Notes: a model not told the origin generated them from the sequence alone. DNA of 64,000 bases from Ferrimicrobium sp. (GCA_022690815.1 JALCZJ010000007.1:25858-89857); one strand, 5' to 3'. Shown: positions 36,282 through 49,050, counted from the stretch's first letter. Translations and numbers: made by a program.

Positions 36282-37098
36282 GACGGGAAGACTCGCCCCA
36301 GAGGCTGGATCGGTGAATCCGAAGATCCTCGATCGATGGCTTCAACAAGCGCTCGACCAACAAGGTATCGACGACGCAGAGCGAAGGAGCGCGATGCTCG
36401 CCGACTATCGCCGGAGGCTCGCCCAGGGCGAGCCGTTGCAATACGTCCTGGGCACGTGGCAGTTTCGGTGGTTGGAGCTGCGGGTAGACCCGAGGGGGCT
36501 CATCCCGCGACCCGAGACTGAGTTGCTTGTTGACTTGATCGCGACCGAGTTAAGACATCAGCGCGAGTCGCGAGTCCTAGAGCTTGGCACCGGCACCGGT
36601 GCCATCGCCGCTGCGATCGCGACGGAGTGTGAGCCAGGTGTAGTCGTTGCGACGGATTGCTCTGAGGCTGCGCTCGAACTCGCGAGCGAGAATTTGGTAA
36701 GACTCGGTCTTGAACAGGTCGTCGAATTGCGGCGAGGCTCATGGTGGGAGGCACTCGCCGATGATGAACGCTTCGATGTCATTTGCTCAAATCCTCCCTA
36801 CGTTACCGAGGCTGAGTGGGTCCACCTCCCATCGGTGGTGCGAGCATTCGAACCCTGCCAAGCCCTGGTGGCGGGTCCAACAGGTCTTGAGTGCTACGAG
36901 GCCATCTTCACCGATGTCGGTCATCATCTCTCACCCAGCGGAGGCGTTCTCGCCCTCGAGATCGGGGCCTCACAGGCGAATGATGTTTCCCGACTTGCCA
37001 GAGACGCCGGCTTCTGTGAGGTCGTTGTTCACCAGGACCTGGCGGGTCGAGATCGCTTTGTCATTGCACGTTGGCGTCACGAACGGGGGTATTCATGA
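36271..37098 (+). CDS. prmC: Release factor glutamine methyltransferase
   Basis: A 275-aa PrmC/HemK that methylates the GGQ glutamine of release factors. The N-terminal helical domain includes LAQGEPLQYVLGTWQFRWLEL. IPRPETELLVD and the SAM-binding LELGTGTGAIA (about 105-115) follow. The catalytic NPPY motif is near 174 in ICSNPPYVTEAEW. ATG 36271 overlaps prfA by 11 bases; an upstream in-frame ATG at 36241 is possible. Ends by overlapping the next gene (ATGA). Confidence 0.94.
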   Translation: MIAETGRLAPEAGSVNPKILDRWLQQALDQQGIDDAERRSAMLADYRRRLAQGEPLQYVLGTWQFRWLELRVDPRGLIPRPETELLVDLIATELRHQRESRVLELGTGTGAIAAAIATECEPGVVVATDCSEAALELASENLVRLGLEQVVELRRGSWWEALADDERFDVICSNPPYVTEAEWVHLPSVVRAFEPCQALVAGPTGLECYEAIFTDVGHHLSPSGGVLALEIGASQANDVSRLARDAGFCEVVVHQDLAGRDRFVIARWRHERGYS

Positions 37099-37775
37099 GA
37101 GTTTTCGATCTGCGGACCGGTCGGAGTTGTGAGTGTGATGATGCCCAAGCGATCGAGTTGGCACGCGCCGAGCTCCAGGACGGCCATGGCGTCATCAGCC
37201 CAACGGATACCGTCTTCGGCCTGCTTGCCGATGCACGGAATCCAGCGTCAGTGGCCCAGATCGCCACGATCAAGCAGCGGGCAAGTTCGACGCCTCCGCC
37301 GGTACTGATTGACAGCGTCGAAACGGCGACTTCTTTGGTAGACGAGGATCGGCGGCCGCTATTTGCAAGGATTGCTCAGCTATGGCCAGGCCCATTGTCG
37401 GTGGTTATCGATGTCGATCGCTCCCTTGGCGAGAGCGTCAACCCTGGGATCGGTACCGTAGCCCTGCGTGTTCCAGCGCCTGCATGGCTGCGGGCCCTGT
37501 GCTTTGATCTTCCGCTCGCCGCATCCTCGGCGAATCTCCATGGACAGCCAACACCCAGCGAGGTAACCGAGGTGATTGCCGGTTTGCTTGGAGACGATAA
37601 CGACCTGCATCCATGGCTGACCCTGGCTCTGGATCGTGCTGCGTCGGGGGCTGTCGCCTCCACGGTGATCGATCTGAGTGTCGACCCTCCACAGGTCCTT
37701 CGCCACGGGGCCCTACCTTGCGCCGAGGTTCGTCACTGCTTGCCCCAACTGGAGTGCACCCATGCTCAGTCATGA
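37095..37775 (+). CDS. tsaC: Threonylcarbamoyl-AMP synthase (TsaC/Sua5/YrdC)
   Basis: A 226-aa YrdC-domain enzyme. It makes threonylcarbamoyl-AMP for the t6A modification of ANN-decoding tRNAs. Typical segments are GHGVISPTDTVFGLLADA (about 31-48), IKQRASSTPPPVLI, LWPGPLSVVI and the SSANLHGQPTPSE motif. No C-terminal Sua5 domain. ATG 37095 overlaps the prmC stop. The order prfA-prmC-tsaC is conserved in actinobacteria. Confidence 0.94.
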   Translation: MRVFDLRTGRSCECDDAQAIELARAELQDGHGVISPTDTVFGLLADARNPASVAQIATIKQRASSTPPPVLIDSVETATSLVDEDRRPLFARIAQLWPGPLSVVIDVDRSLGESVNPGIGTVALRVPAPAWLRALCFDLPLAASSANLHGQPTPSEVTEVIAGLLGDDNDLHPWLTLALDRAASGAVASTVIDLSVDPPQVLRHGALPCAEVRHCLPQLECTHAQS

Positions 37776-37936
37776 GGGTTGGCGACGACCGACGGCCACG
37801 ACGTGTTTTGTTGGATTTGGCATGAGAGATCCTGGGTCGCGAGGCGAGCTCGCAAGCTTTCAATGAGGATGCCCCTACACTCGGTTGTATCGACCTCGCG
37901 ATGGGTGGGGTTCACGGTTCGAAAGGGGGCACCCCG

Positions 37937-39217
37937 TTGAGTTCTTTTGAGTGGCTCGGGCACCAGGATCCTGACGTGGCACGGCTCATCAACGAGGAGG
38001 AGGAGCGTCAGCGCACCACCCTTCAGTTGATCGCGTCTGAGAACTTTACCTCCCGGGCCGTGATGGAGGCGACAGCCTCGGTGTTGACCAACAAGTATGC
38101 GGAGGGCTATCCAAGCCGGCGTTACTACGGAGGCAACCAGATCGTCGACCAGGTGGAGACCCTCGCGATTGACCGATGCAAACAGCTCTTTGGTGCCCCC
38201 TATGCCAACGTCCAGCCGCATGCGGGCGCCAATGCCAATGCGGCAGCCTATCTTGCACTCCTTGAGCCTCAAGGCCGGGTGCTTGCGATGCGATTGGACC
38301 AAGGTGGACACCTAACCCATGGGTCGCCAGTCAACTTCTCAGGACAGATCTATGATTTTGTCTCCTACGGGGTTCGGGAGTCGGACCCGAACCGAGAGTG
38401 GCTTGACCTCGACCAGATGCGCCAATTGGCCAGGGAACAGCGACCCTCCTTGATCGTCGTTGGGGCTACCGCCTACTCGAGAATCATCGAGATCGACCCC
38501 ATCAGAGAGATCGCTGACGAGATCGGTGCCCTCGTCCTCTTCGATGCAGCCCATGTTGCTGGTTTGATTGCGGCCGGCGTCTACCCCAACCCGTTATTCA
38601 CCGCTACTGGTGCTCGTGGTGCGGATGTGGTGACCTTTACGACGCACAAAACGCTGCGGGGCCCCCGCGGAGCTGCGATCGTCGCCCATGAGGATCTTGG
38701 GAAGCGTCTCGACAAAGCTGTCTTTCCCGGGCTTCAGGGGGGCCCACTCGAGCACGCGATCGCTGCTAAGGCGGTAGCCTTTGGCGAAGCACTCGATCCA
38801 GCCTTTGCCGACTATGGACGACGGGTGGTAGAGAATGCACGGACGCTCGCGGATGCCCTCGCTGGCGAGGGATTTCGCATCGTCTCCGGGGGCACGGATG
38901 TGCATCTTCTACTGCTTGATCTCCGCGACTTCGATCCCGAACTCGACGGCCGTGGCGCGCAAGACCGGCTCGATCGCAGCGGCATTACCTGTAATCGCAA
39001 TCAGATACCGTTTGATCCCCGTTCTCCGTTTGTCACCAGTGGGCTACGCCTTGGCACCGCGGCGATGACGACGACTGGAATGACACCGGTTCAGATGAAG
39101 ACGGTTGCATCGCTAATTTCAAGAGTCTTGCGCACGAAAGATGACGCCACCTGTGAGGAGGTGCGTCGCGAGGTAGCCGATCTTTGCCGATCGTTCCCTC
39201 CACCCTCAGAGCGGTAG
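37937..39217 (+). CDS. glyA: Serine hydroxymethyltransferase
   Basis: A 426-aa PLP enzyme interconverting serine and glycine with tetrahydrofolate. [15 protein letters not shown] (about 31-45), [32 protein letters not shown] and the PLP-lysine motif [15 protein letters not shown] (Lys about 237) are clear. The start TTG 37937 lies behind AAAGGGGGC. The 160-base gap upstream of this gene suggests its own promoter within the cluster; a TACACT hexamer at 37876 is a candidate -10. Confidence 0.96.
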   Translation: MSSFEWLGHQDPDVARLINEEEERQRTTLQLIASENFTSRAVMEATASVLTNKYAEGYPSRRYYGGNQIVDQVETLAIDRCKQLFGAPYANVQPHAGANANAAAYLALLEPQGRVLAMRLDQGGHLTHGSPVNFSGQIYDFVSYGVRESDPNREWLDLDQMRQLAREQRPSLIVVGATAYSRIIEIDPIREIADEIGALVLFDAAHVAGLIAAGVYPNPLFTATGARGADVVTFTTHKTLRGPRGAAIVAHEDLGKRLDKAVFPGLQGGPLEHAIAAKAVAFGEALDPAFADYGRRVVENARTLADALAGEGFRIVSGGTDVHLLLLDLRDFDPELDGRGAQDRLDRSGITCNRNQIPFDPRSPFVTSGLRLGTAAMTTTGMTPVQMKTVASLISRVLRTKDDATCEEVRREVADLCRSFPPPSER

Positions 39218-39218
39218 C

Positions 39219-40361
39219 GTGCAATACATCGTCGTAACCGCCGTCGCTGCGATTGTGACGTTCTTGGTTGTCCCGATTGTTCGCAAGGTTGCCTTTCGAA
39301 CCAACCAGGTTGTCCAACCCGGGGGCCGAATGGCCCATCTCAAGCCAACTCCGACGCTCGGCGGGATTGGTATGCTGGTCGGGTTCGGAGCAGCGATGGG
39401 CGCTGGTCGTTTGTTGCATGCGTTTCGGCCAGTGTTTACCGACTCATCAGAGCCGACGGGTGTGCTATTTGCGGCGATAGCGATCACAGCCATCGGCGTG
39501 ATCGACGACGTCTGGAACCTCTCGGCGCCTGCCAAAGTTGCCGGACAGGTGCTTTCGGCTTCACTGTTGTGGATCTTCGGTGTCACGATGTTTTGGTTCA
39601 AAGTGCCGTTCGCGGGCATCGTTGTTCTCTCCAATTCGTTAACCCCACTGCTGACAGCCATCTGGGTGATCGCCATGGAGAATGCCATCAACCTCATCGA
39701 CGGATTGGATGGCTTGGCTTCGGGTATCGTCGCGATCGCCTCCTTGGCTTTTGGTCTGTACTCCCTGCGGCTCGAGGCGCTGGGGCAGCTCCCGAGCTCT
39801 TCGATTGGCCCACTCATCGCCTTCGGGATCCTTGGGGTCTGTGTCGGCTTCTTGCCACACAACTGGAATCCCGCCAAGATCTTTATGGGTGACACCGGAG
39901 CCATGCTGTTGGGGCTGTTGTTGGCGGCGAGCACCTCGGTGGTGGGGGGCCGAACCGCCAACGTCTCCGATCAGACCTTTTTCTTCTTCGCACCACTGGT
40001 GATCCCATTCGTGATTCTTGGTGTTCCGATGGCTGATTTGGTGTTCTCAGTCTTGCGGCGAACGGCGCACCGTGTGAGCTTCGCAACGCCAGACAAAAAG
40101 CATCTGCATCATCGGCTCATGGAGATGGGGCATGGGCCAAGAAGGGCGGTGGCGATTCTCTGGGCCTGGACTGCGATCCTCTCGGCGTTTGCGCTGTTGC
40201 CAACCTATGTCGGTGGCCTCGGGTTCGAACTTCCGATCGCTGTTGCCGCCGTTGGCGTGCTCCTGTATACCTTGTTTCATCCAGATCTCAAGGGGACGCA
40301 TTCACGGAGCGGGCGAGCGATGCAGGTTATTCGTAGTAGGAGAACGAGGTTGCCGCAATAG
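39219..40361 (+). CDS. wecA: Polyprenyl-phosphate N-acetylglucosamine-1-phosphate transferase (WecA/Rfe type)
   Basis: A 380-aa polytopic MraY-like glycosyltransferase with about eleven membrane segments. It attaches GlcNAc-1-phosphate to a polyprenyl phosphate to start envelope glycan synthesis. The metal and substrate motifs are present: AIGVIDDVWNLSAP (about 91-104), NAINLIDGLDGLASG (about 156-170), KIFMGDTGAMLLG and KKHLHHRLMEMGHG. GTG 39219 lies one base after the glyA stop. A transferase of this type precedes the ATP synthase operon in mycobacteria and relatives. Confidence 0.92.
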   Translation: MQYIVVTAVAAIVTFLVVPIVRKVAFRTNQVVQPGGRMAHLKPTPTLGGIGMLVGFGAAMGAGRLLHAFRPVFTDSSEPTGVLFAAIAITAIGVIDDVWNLSAPAKVAGQVLSASLLWIFGVTMFWFKVPFAGIVVLSNSLTPLLTAIWVIAMENAINLIDGLDGLASGIVAIASLAFGLYSLRLEALGQLPSSSIGPLIAFGILGVCVGFLPHNWNPAKIFMGDTGAMLLGLLLAASTSVVGGRTANVSDQTFFFFAPLVIPFVILGVPMADLVFSVLRRTAHRVSFATPDKKHLHHRLMEMGHGPRRAVAILWAWTAILSAFALLPTYVGGLGFELPIAVAAVGVLLYTLFHPDLKGTHSRSGRAMQVIRSRRTRLPQ

Positions 40362-40456
40362 GCTTTGCGATGAGTTCTGCTGGTTCCCCCTCGGACGGCG
40401 TTGTAGTGGCGGGTAGCTGGTAAAGTGATTGGGGTTTGTGGCGGAAGAGGGTCATC

Positions 40457-40798
40457 GTGGAGAGCCGGTCAGTTGCTCGGGGCATGGTAGCGAGTTTTAG
40501 TGAGGCGATCGCCAAAATGATCGAATCGTTTGGGACGATGGTCTTGTCGCTGGTTATCGCGGTTGTAGTTGGTCAATGGACACATTCGTGGGCATGGGGT
40601 GTTGGAATTGCCGTTTTTGGGGTTGTGGGCTCTATCCTATCGATGTACTACCGATCCAAGGCTGAGGTCGACAGCTCGCCGATCCCGGTAAAAACTCGTA
40701 ATCCTGAGCGCGGAGGGGTTTCCCGCCTTTTGGAGTCAGATCTCGAACTTCCGGATGATGTTCGCGAGGCGGATGCCTGGCTGAGGAGGAAGAAATAG
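40457..40798 (+). CDS. Small membrane protein, AtpZ/AtpI-like
   Basis: A protein of about 113 aa with two membrane helices (about 22-41 and 46-65) and a soluble, charged C-terminus ending in WLRRKK. The hairpin MVLSLVIAVVVGQWTHSWAWGV resembles AtpZ-type ATP synthase assembly or magnesium-channel factors, and the position at the head of the operon fits. GTG 40457 follows GAAGAGGG; TTG 40436 and ATG 40484 are alternatives. Directly upstream of the AtpI-like gene. Confidence 0.65.
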   Translation: MESRSVARGMVASFSEAIAKMIESFGTMVLSLVIAVVVGQWTHSWAWGVGIAVFGVVGSILSMYYRSKAEVDSSPIPVKTRNPERGGVSRLLESDLELPDDVREADAWLRRKK

Positions 40799-40799
40799 G

Positions 40800-41222
40800 T
40801 TGTCAAGCGCAGCTATCCAGCCTGAGGTGAGTATCGCCAAGGGCTTTCTTGTTCGGTTGCTCATCGTCGCCCCGGTCGCCGTCGCGATCTCGTGGGCGCT
40901 CGCCGGAGATCGGGGACTTTGGTCCTCACTCTACGGGTTGGCGCTGGTGGCGGTCAACTTTGCGATCATGGTGTTGTTCTTCCGGGAGGGAGCCAAGTTC
41001 GGCATGACCGGGCTCATGGCCGCCGCCTTCATTTCGCTGATGGTTGGACTCGGTGTCCTTACGGCTGCGGTGATACCAGTTGCTCATGCCCATTGGATGG
41101 ACCTTGTGGTCTTTGGACTCGTGGTGATCCTCGGCCATCTGGCAGCGGTGATTATCGAGGCACGCCGGGTGTCGGGTCGTCTTGGCGATGATGGTCTTGC
41201 CCCATGGAGGTTGGTTCGATGA
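40800..41222 (+). CDS. ATP synthase subunit I-like membrane protein
   Basis: A 140-aa protein with four membrane segments (about 18-36, 40-60, 67-90 and 98-120). It has the size and position of the AtpI-like protein before atpB (the counterpart of mycobacterial Rv1303). AtpI helps assemble the c-ring. Sequence similarity is low, as usual for this family. TTG 40800 is placed after AGGAGG in the end of the previous gene. Overlaps atpB by 4 bases. Confidence 0.75.
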   Translation: MSSAAIQPEVSIAKGFLVRLLIVAPVAVAISWALAGDRGLWSSLYGLALVAVNFAIMVLFFREGAKFGMTGLMAAAFISLMVGLGVLTAAVIPVAHAHWMDLVVFGLVVILGHLAAVIIEARRVSGRLGDDGLAPWRLVR

Positions 41223-41989
41223 TCTTTGCCGGAATTAACTTTCCGCCAATCGCGGAGCTATTGAACTGGAAGCCGATCGCCTTTGGTTCGACGGCCTTCA
41301 TGTTCAACAAGATCGCTATTTTGACGCTGCTGTCGGCTGCGATCACACTGATTCTTTTCTTTGTCGCTGGTCGGCGTCAGCAGCTCGTTCCTCGTGGTAT
41401 CCAAAACATCATGGAGTCGTCAGTCGATTTCATCACGAACTCGGTGGTGATCGATGTCATGGGTCAGGAGGGCTTGGCGTGGGTCCCTTGGTTGACGGGT
41501 CTTTTCTTCTTTATCCTGTTCAACAACCTTTTTGAGGTTATCCCGTTTATCCAAATGCCGGCCACGGCGCGCACCAGTGTGACGATTCCCTTGGCGCTGA
41601 TCGTCTATGTCACCTTTATTGTCGTCGGTATCAAGAAGCAGGGTTTCGGGCGCTACTTTAAGTCAGCCCTGGTTCCGAGTGGGGTACCGGTAGCGTTGCT
41701 GATCTTGCTTGTCCCGATCGAACTGCTCTCGACCTTCATCGTTCGGCCCTTTGCGTTAGCGGTTCGACTTTTTGGCAATATGTTGGCTGGCCACCTTCTT
41801 TTGGTCACCTTCGCGGTCATCTCGGAGGCACTCTTTGTTCGTGGCATCGGTTTGATCGTTTTGCCGTTGCCTGCGGCTACCCTGGTGGTGTTGACCGGTT
41901 ACGAGATTTTCGTAGGGTTTTTGCAGGCTTTTATCTTCACCATCTTGACCGCCGTCTACTTAGGCGAATCTTTGGGAGGTGGGCACTAA
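41219..41989 (+). CDS. atpB: ATP synthase subunit a
   Basis: A 256-aa Fo subunit a with the proton half-channels. It has five to six membrane helices. The essential arginine is in RPFALAVRLFGNMLAGHLLL (about 187). FFFILFNNLFEVIPF and the C-terminal YEIFVGFLQAFIFTILTAVYL are typical. ATG 41219 overlaps the upstream stop and follows ATGGAGG. Confidence 0.96.
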   Translation: MIFAGINFPPIAELLNWKPIAFGSTAFMFNKIAILTLLSAAITLILFFVAGRRQQLVPRGIQNIMESSVDFITNSVVIDVMGQEGLAWVPWLTGLFFFILFNNLFEVIPFIQMPATARTSVTIPLALIVYVTFIVVGIKKQGFGRYFKSALVPSGVPVALLILLVPIELLSTFIVRPFALAVRLFGNMLAGHLLLVTFAVISEALFVRGIGLIVLPLPAATLVVLTGYEIFVGFLQAFIFTILTAVYLGESLGGGH

Positions 41990-42071
41990 GGAGTCTGTCT
42001 GGGTTTATCATGGGCGATTGTACCCATACGCGTTGGTAACAGTTCTATGAATGGAGAGGAAAGCAGATTAA

Positions 42072-42347
<276 letters not shown>

Positions 42348-42358
42348 GGTATCGGCCC

Positions 42359-42877
42359 GTGCTTTTCGGAGTAGTAACGCAATCCCCGAACCCGATCCTT
42401 CCATCCACTGGCGAGATTATCTGGTCGGTCATTTCCTTTGCCATCCTGTTGGTGCTGTTGGTGAAGTTCGCCTTCCCACCGGTTGCCTCCATGATGGCCA
42501 AGCGCAGTGACAAGATCCGAGACGATCTTGAGGCTGCTGAAACGGCGCGTCGTGACGCGGAACGGCTCCTCGCCGAGCGTCGCGAGGAGCTTGGTCGAGC
42601 CCGGGAAGAGGGGCAACGCATCATCGAGGACGCGCGGGCGACCGGCGAAGCTCTGCGCCAAGAAGCAGTTGCAGAGGCTCAGCGCGAAGCTCAAATCGTG
42701 CGAGATCAGGCGCAACTGCAGATGGCAGCCGAGCGATCTCGACTCATCCTGGAGCTGCGAAGTGATCTTGCGGGCATGGCGATCGAGCTTTCGACTCGCA
42801 TCTTGGCACACGAGCTTGCGGCCAGCGAGGTAGACCCACTAGTGGAGTCGTTCCTCGCGGAGGCGGATTCGGAGTAG
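42359..42877 (+). CDS. atpF: ATP synthase subunit b
   Basis: A 172-aa stator subunit. A short periplasmic N-terminus is followed by one membrane helix (about 20-38, IIWSVISFAILLVLLVKF) and a long Glu/Arg/Ala-rich coiled coil to about residue 150. The short C-terminus contacts the delta subunit. GTG 42359 lies 11 bases after atpE. Unlike mycobacteria, b and delta are separate genes here. Confidence 0.95.
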   Translation: MLFGVVTQSPNPILPSTGEIIWSVISFAILLVLLVKFAFPPVASMMAKRSDKIRDDLEAAETARRDAERLLAERREELGRAREEGQRIIEDARATGEALRQEAVAEAQREAQIVRDQAQLQMAAERSRLILELRSDLAGMAIELSTRILAHELAASEVDPLVESFLAEADSE

Positions 42878-42879
42878 TC

Positions 42880-43746
42880 ATGAGAGAGCGAACCCGAGGA
42901 TTCGCCATCGCGACGCGGGATCTCTTGACCAGTCGGGGGGCGTTGGCGCAGGGCAGAGATGAGTTAGTGGCGGTTATTGCACTGATCGAGAGCTCTGTTG
43001 AGCTGACAGACTTGGTAATCGACCGTGGACTGCGTGCTGATGTTCGGCGCTCAGTGCTGGATGAACTCCTCGCAGACCGAGTCGATTCGCGCATGATGGC
43101 ACTGGTCGGCTACGTCGTCGAGACCGAAAGCGCTGGTGAGATTCCCGAGGTGCTAGCCCAGCTCGATGAGGTGCTCGCCAGCACCTATGTGCTCGGTGAT
43201 GGTATCGCGACGGCTACCGGAGCTCGAGCTCGTGGCTACGCGCAGGCGGTTATGCGCGATCTTGACCGTGAGCATCAGGCAGGCTTGCTGGATGAACTCG
43301 TTGGTGTCAATCAACTCTTAGGTGAACAGACAGCTCTTGCGCGCGCGCTCTCAGGGTTGGGGACCAGCCCAGAACAAAGGGTTGGCATCGTGGATGATCT
43401 ACTCGGGTCACGTCTGTCGTCGGCGGCACTGCTCGTGGTACGGGCGTTGGTCGCAACTACCAATCCGCGTTCGCTCGTGGACTCACTGGAACGAGTGATG
43501 GGCGACTGTTCTGCCCTGTTGGAGAGTCAGGTGGCGCGTGTCACCCTGGCAAGAGAGGTGAACGAGGTCTATCGGTCTCGTATAACCTCCTCGCTTGAAC
43601 AGCGGTCAGGTCGTGAGCTAGTGGTTGAGTGGCGAGTTGACGAATCGCTCATCGGTGGCATGGTTGCAGTCGTTGGTGATCGCGTCTATGACGTGAGTGT
43701 CGCTCGAGAACTACAGAGGGCCCAGCAGCTACTTGCAGGGCGATAA
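42880..43746 (+). CDS. atpH: ATP synthase delta subunit with duplicated N-terminal domain
   Basis: A 288-aa delta/OSCP subunit, about 110 residues longer than the E. coli protein. Two similar helical segments occur in tandem, about 24-100 ([19 protein letters not shown]) and about 135-210 ([19 protein letters not shown]), each followed by a similar helix. The C-terminal domain (about 215-288) has [17 protein letters not shown] and the final [15 protein letters not shown]. Longer actinobacterial delta subunits are known. The duplication is read from the sequence by eye. ATG 42880 is 2 bases after atpF. Confidence 0.94.
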   Translation: MRERTRGFAIATRDLLTSRGALAQGRDELVAVIALIESSVELTDLVIDRGLRADVRRSVLDELLADRVDSRMMALVGYVVETESAGEIPEVLAQLDEVLASTYVLGDGIATATGARARGYAQAVMRDLDREHQAGLLDELVGVNQLLGEQTALARALSGLGTSPEQRVGIVDDLLGSRLSSAALLVVRALVATTNPRSLVDSLERVMGDCSALLESQVARVTLAREVNEVYRSRITSSLEQRSGRELVVEWRVDESLIGGMVAVVGDRVYDVSVARELQRAQQLLAGR

Positions 43747-43757
43747 CAAGGAGAGAC

Positions 43758-45284
43758 ATGGCGGTTGAGCTAAAGATTGATAAGTCAGAGATTGCTGGAG
43801 TCATTCAGCGACGCCTACAGGAGTACGCGACGACCACCTCAGGTGAGGAGGTCGGTAGGGTGCTAGAGTTTGGCGATGGTATCGCCTCGGTATCAGGACT
43901 CCCGTCGGTGGCAGTCAACGAAGTGCTACGTTTTGCTAATGGAACGGTAGGACTCGCTTTGAACCTCGAGGAGGACACCATCGGTGTCGTCGTTTTGGGT
44001 GACGAGGAGGGCATCTCTGAGGGCCAGTTGGTGAAGTCGACCGGAGAAATCCTGTCAGTTCCGGTGGGAGATGGCCTGCTTGGTCGGGTTGTTGATCCGC
44101 TCGGGCGTCCCATTGATGGCTTGGGTCCTATCGAGTCTTCGATTCAGCGACGTCTTGAGGTGCAGGCACCGGGCATTGTGCAGCGCAAGCCAGTTGGCGA
44201 GCCGCTCCAAACCGGGATCAAGGCCATCGACGCGATGACCCCGATTGGTCGTGGGCAGCGCGAGCTCATTATTGGGGATCGCAAAACCGGCAAGACGAGC
44301 GTAGCGCTCGATACCATTATCAACCAGCGCGGACAAGGTGTGAAGTGCATCTATGTCGCTATCGGGCAGAAGGGGACCTCCATCGCCGCGGTGGTCGATA
44401 CCCTTCGTGAACATGGAGCTCTCGAGTACACCGTGATCGTGGCTGCTGCTGCATCAGAGGCTGCACCGTTTAAATATCTCGCGCCCTATTCCGGTTGCGC
44501 GATGGGCCAGCATTGGATGGAGAACGGCGAGCATGCACTGATCGTTTACGACGATCTCTCCAAGCAGGCTGATGCCTATCGTCAGCTCTCGCTCTTGTTG
44601 CGACGACCGCCGGGTCGCGAGGCTTACCCTGGGGACATTTTTTACCTGCACTCTCGATTGCTAGAGCGTGCAGCCAAGCTCAGCGATGAGCTCGGTGGGG
44701 GTTCGCTTACGGCGTTGCCGATCATCGAGACGAAGGCTGGAGACATCTCTGCCTACATCCCCACCAACGTCATCTCGATCACCGATGGCCAGGTGTTCCT
44801 CGACTCTGATCTGTTTAACTCGGGCAATCGCCCAGCCATCAACGTGGGAACGTCGGTTTCGCGCGTCGGTGGTGCCGCACAGGTCAAGGCGATGAAGGAA
44901 GTTTCTGGAAGCCTTCGGCTCGACCTGGCGCAGTTCCGCGAGCTCGAGGCGTTCGCGACGTTCGGCTCCGAGCTTGACAAGTATGCGCAGGCACAACTCG
45001 ACCGAGGGTATCGGTTGACGGAGCTTTTGAAGCAGAATCAGGGCGCCCCGCTTTCGGTTGCTGAGCAAGTGGTGAGTATCTTTGCAGGAATCACTGGGCT
45101 CCTCGATGATCTCGCTGTCGGTGATGTCACGAAGTTCCTGCCAGAGATGATTGGCTTTTTGAAGGCTCGGCACCCGGAGTTGATGGACGAGATCACCAAC
45201 ACTGGCAAGATGCCTGATAAGCAGGCACTGACTGACGCGATCACGACCTTCGCGGGTGGATTCGCCACCGCGACCAAGGCGTAA
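43758..45284 (+). CDS. atpA: ATP synthase alpha subunit
   Basis: A 508-aa non-catalytic F1 subunit. Walker A is [10 protein letters not shown] (about 174-183). Walker [14 protein letters not shown] and the signature [17 protein letters not shown] with the catalytic-site arginine finger (SVSRVG) are present. ATG 43758 follows AAGGAGAG. Length and order are standard. Confidence 0.98.
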   Translation: MAVELKIDKSEIAGVIQRRLQEYATTTSGEEVGRVLEFGDGIASVSGLPSVAVNEVLRFANGTVGLALNLEEDTIGVVVLGDEEGISEGQLVKSTGEILSVPVGDGLLGRVVDPLGRPIDGLGPIESSIQRRLEVQAPGIVQRKPVGEPLQTGIKAIDAMTPIGRGQRELIIGDRKTGKTSVALDTIINQRGQGVKCIYVAIGQKGTSIAAVVDTLREHGALEYTVIVAAAASEAAPFKYLAPYSGCAMGQHWMENGEHALIVYDDLSKQADAYRQLSLLLRRPPGREAYPGDIFYLHSRLLERAAKLSDELGGGSLTALPIIETKAGDISAYIPTNVISITDGQVFLDSDLFNSGNRPAINVGTSVSRVGGAAQVKAMKEVSGSLRLDLAQFRELEAFATFGSELDKYAQAQLDRGYRLTELLKQNQGAPLSVAEQVVSIFAGITGLLDDLAVGDVTKFLPEMIGFLKARHPELMDEITNTGKMPDKQALTDAITTFAGGFATATKA

Positions 45285-45290
45285 GTTCTC

Positions 45291-47673
<2,383 letters not shown>

Positions 47674-47674
<1 letters not shown>

Positions 47675-48066
47675 TGGCTGAGGATACCTTCAACTTGATC
47701 GTGGCGAATCCGGAGCTCGTTGTCTTGGATGAAGAGGTGAAGAGCCTCATGCTCCGATCAGCGCTCGGAGATGCGGCCTTCCTGGCGCATCATGCCCCCT
47801 TTGTGGGGGAGGTAGAGATCTGTCTGGCTACCGTCGTACGAGCTGACGGGGAGTCCTTCCAGATCGTTATCGATGGAGGTCTCGTCCGGGCTGGAGGAAA
47901 TCGTGTTGTGGTGCTCGCCAATGACGCACAGCTGGCCAGCGACGTCGAACAGGAGTCTCTTCGGCGACGCAGGCAACGCTACGAGGAGCGATTAGAGGAG
48001 CTCGATGACGCGTTGGCCGAGGGGGAGTTGCGCTCGCTTGAGCTTCGAGGAAGCTTGATCGACTAA
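47674..48066 (+). CDS. atpC: ATP synthase epsilon subunit
   Basis: A 130-aa epsilon subunit with an N-terminal beta sandwich (NLIVANPELVVLDEEV; GVVxxH-like FLAHHAPFVGEVE) and a C-terminal helical hairpin rich in Arg and Glu, the brake of the enzyme. GTG 47674 shares one base with the atpD stop. Last gene of the ATP synthase; a 2H-phosphoesterase gene follows without a gap. Confidence 0.95.
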
Positions 48067-49050
48067 GTGACGTCTCGGGTTCGCTGCTGCATCGCTGTAA
48101 CGTTCGATGAGGCGGTGGAGTTCGAACTCAACGTCGCTCGGAGCCTGCTCGGTTCTACCGCGGTCGATAGGATTCTTCCTCATATCACGTTGGTCCCACC
48201 GATCGACCTGCCGGTCGACGAGGCTTGGGGTCTTGTCGAGCGCATTGGCTCGTTGGCCGCAAAGGTGAGACCGATTGAACTCGAACTATCGGGTTTCGCA
48301 ACGTTTGCCAACCGTAGGATCTCGGGTCACGTCCCGGTGATCCGGGGTACGGATGAGCTGGCTGAGTTGCGTAACTTTTTCGGACCGCTCGATCATTCCC
48401 GCCCCTATGTGCCTCATGTCACCGTTATCGATGCTGTCTCGAACGAGGTAGCCCAGGTTTTGAGTGCCCAGTTGGCGAACTATCGGTTGGTCACACAGGC
48501 CAAGGAGGTAACTCTGTTGGTTGCCGACATCCGTGGTGGGCGCCGCCGTTGGCGACCGCTGGTGCGCGCGCTCCTCGGATACGGAGGTCCACGCCGACGG
48601 TCTCACCGGACGGCCATCGCGATGCTCTCGCGCACTGGAGTGCTCACCAACCTAGTGAGGTCTCCAGGGCTAAGTTGCTGGCTGATCGAGAAGAGTGGTG
48701 AAGTACTCGGTTGGGTCGAGGCAGTTCCAGGGCCGTCTGGAGTTTGGGTTCTCGCCAAGCCAGTCGTTCGAGATCCAGAAAGTACTGGTTTCGGACTCGA
48801 GGAGTTGATGGTCGACGAGCTCGTTAGTTATTTGCGCCCGGCCTCCATTGCAACGCTCGATCAACACCACCCGTTGGATGGTTTTGGCGCGCGTCGGTTA
48901 TCGCGAGAGGAGGCCGCTCTCCTCGGCCTTGATCGTGTTGATCCAAGAGATTTCGGCCTATTGGCCGAGGCGCCACGAGGTGTCTCGGTGAGGTTGGCGG
49001 ACGGATCTCAGGGCATGAGATGGAAGTTCTTGAGCTTCTCTACGCGGTGA
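48067..49050 (+). CDS. 2H phosphoesterase-like protein with unknown C-terminal domain
   Basis: A 327-aa protein. The N-terminal 170 residues belong to the 2H phosphoesterase/2'-5' RNA ligase-like superfamily, with two HxT motifs, PHITLVPP (His 39) and PHVTVID (His 117), at the right distance. Such enzymes act on 2'-5' or cyclic phosphate bonds. The C-terminal part (about 190-327) has a beta strand (SCWLIEKSGEVLGWVEAV), then GFGLEELMVDELVSYL. This could be a degenerate GNAT fold, but that is a guess. GTG 48067 directly follows the atpC stop. Its last 43 bases overlap convergent glpX. Confidence 0.75.
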   Translation: MTSRVRCCIAVTFDEAVEFELNVARSLLGSTAVDRILPHITLVPPIDLPVDEAWGLVERIGSLAAKVRPIELELSGFATFANRRISGHVPVIRGTDELAELRNFFGPLDHSRPYVPHVTVIDAVSNEVAQVLSAQLANYRLVTQAKEVTLLVADIRGGRRRWRPLVRALLGYGGPRRRSHRTAIAMLSRTGVLTNLVRSPGLSCWLIEKSGEVLGWVEAVPGPSGVWVLAKPVVRDPESTGFGLEELMVDELVSYLRPASIATLDQHHPLDGFGARRLSREEAALLGLDRVDPRDFGLLAEAPRGVSVRLADGSQGMRWKFLSFSTR

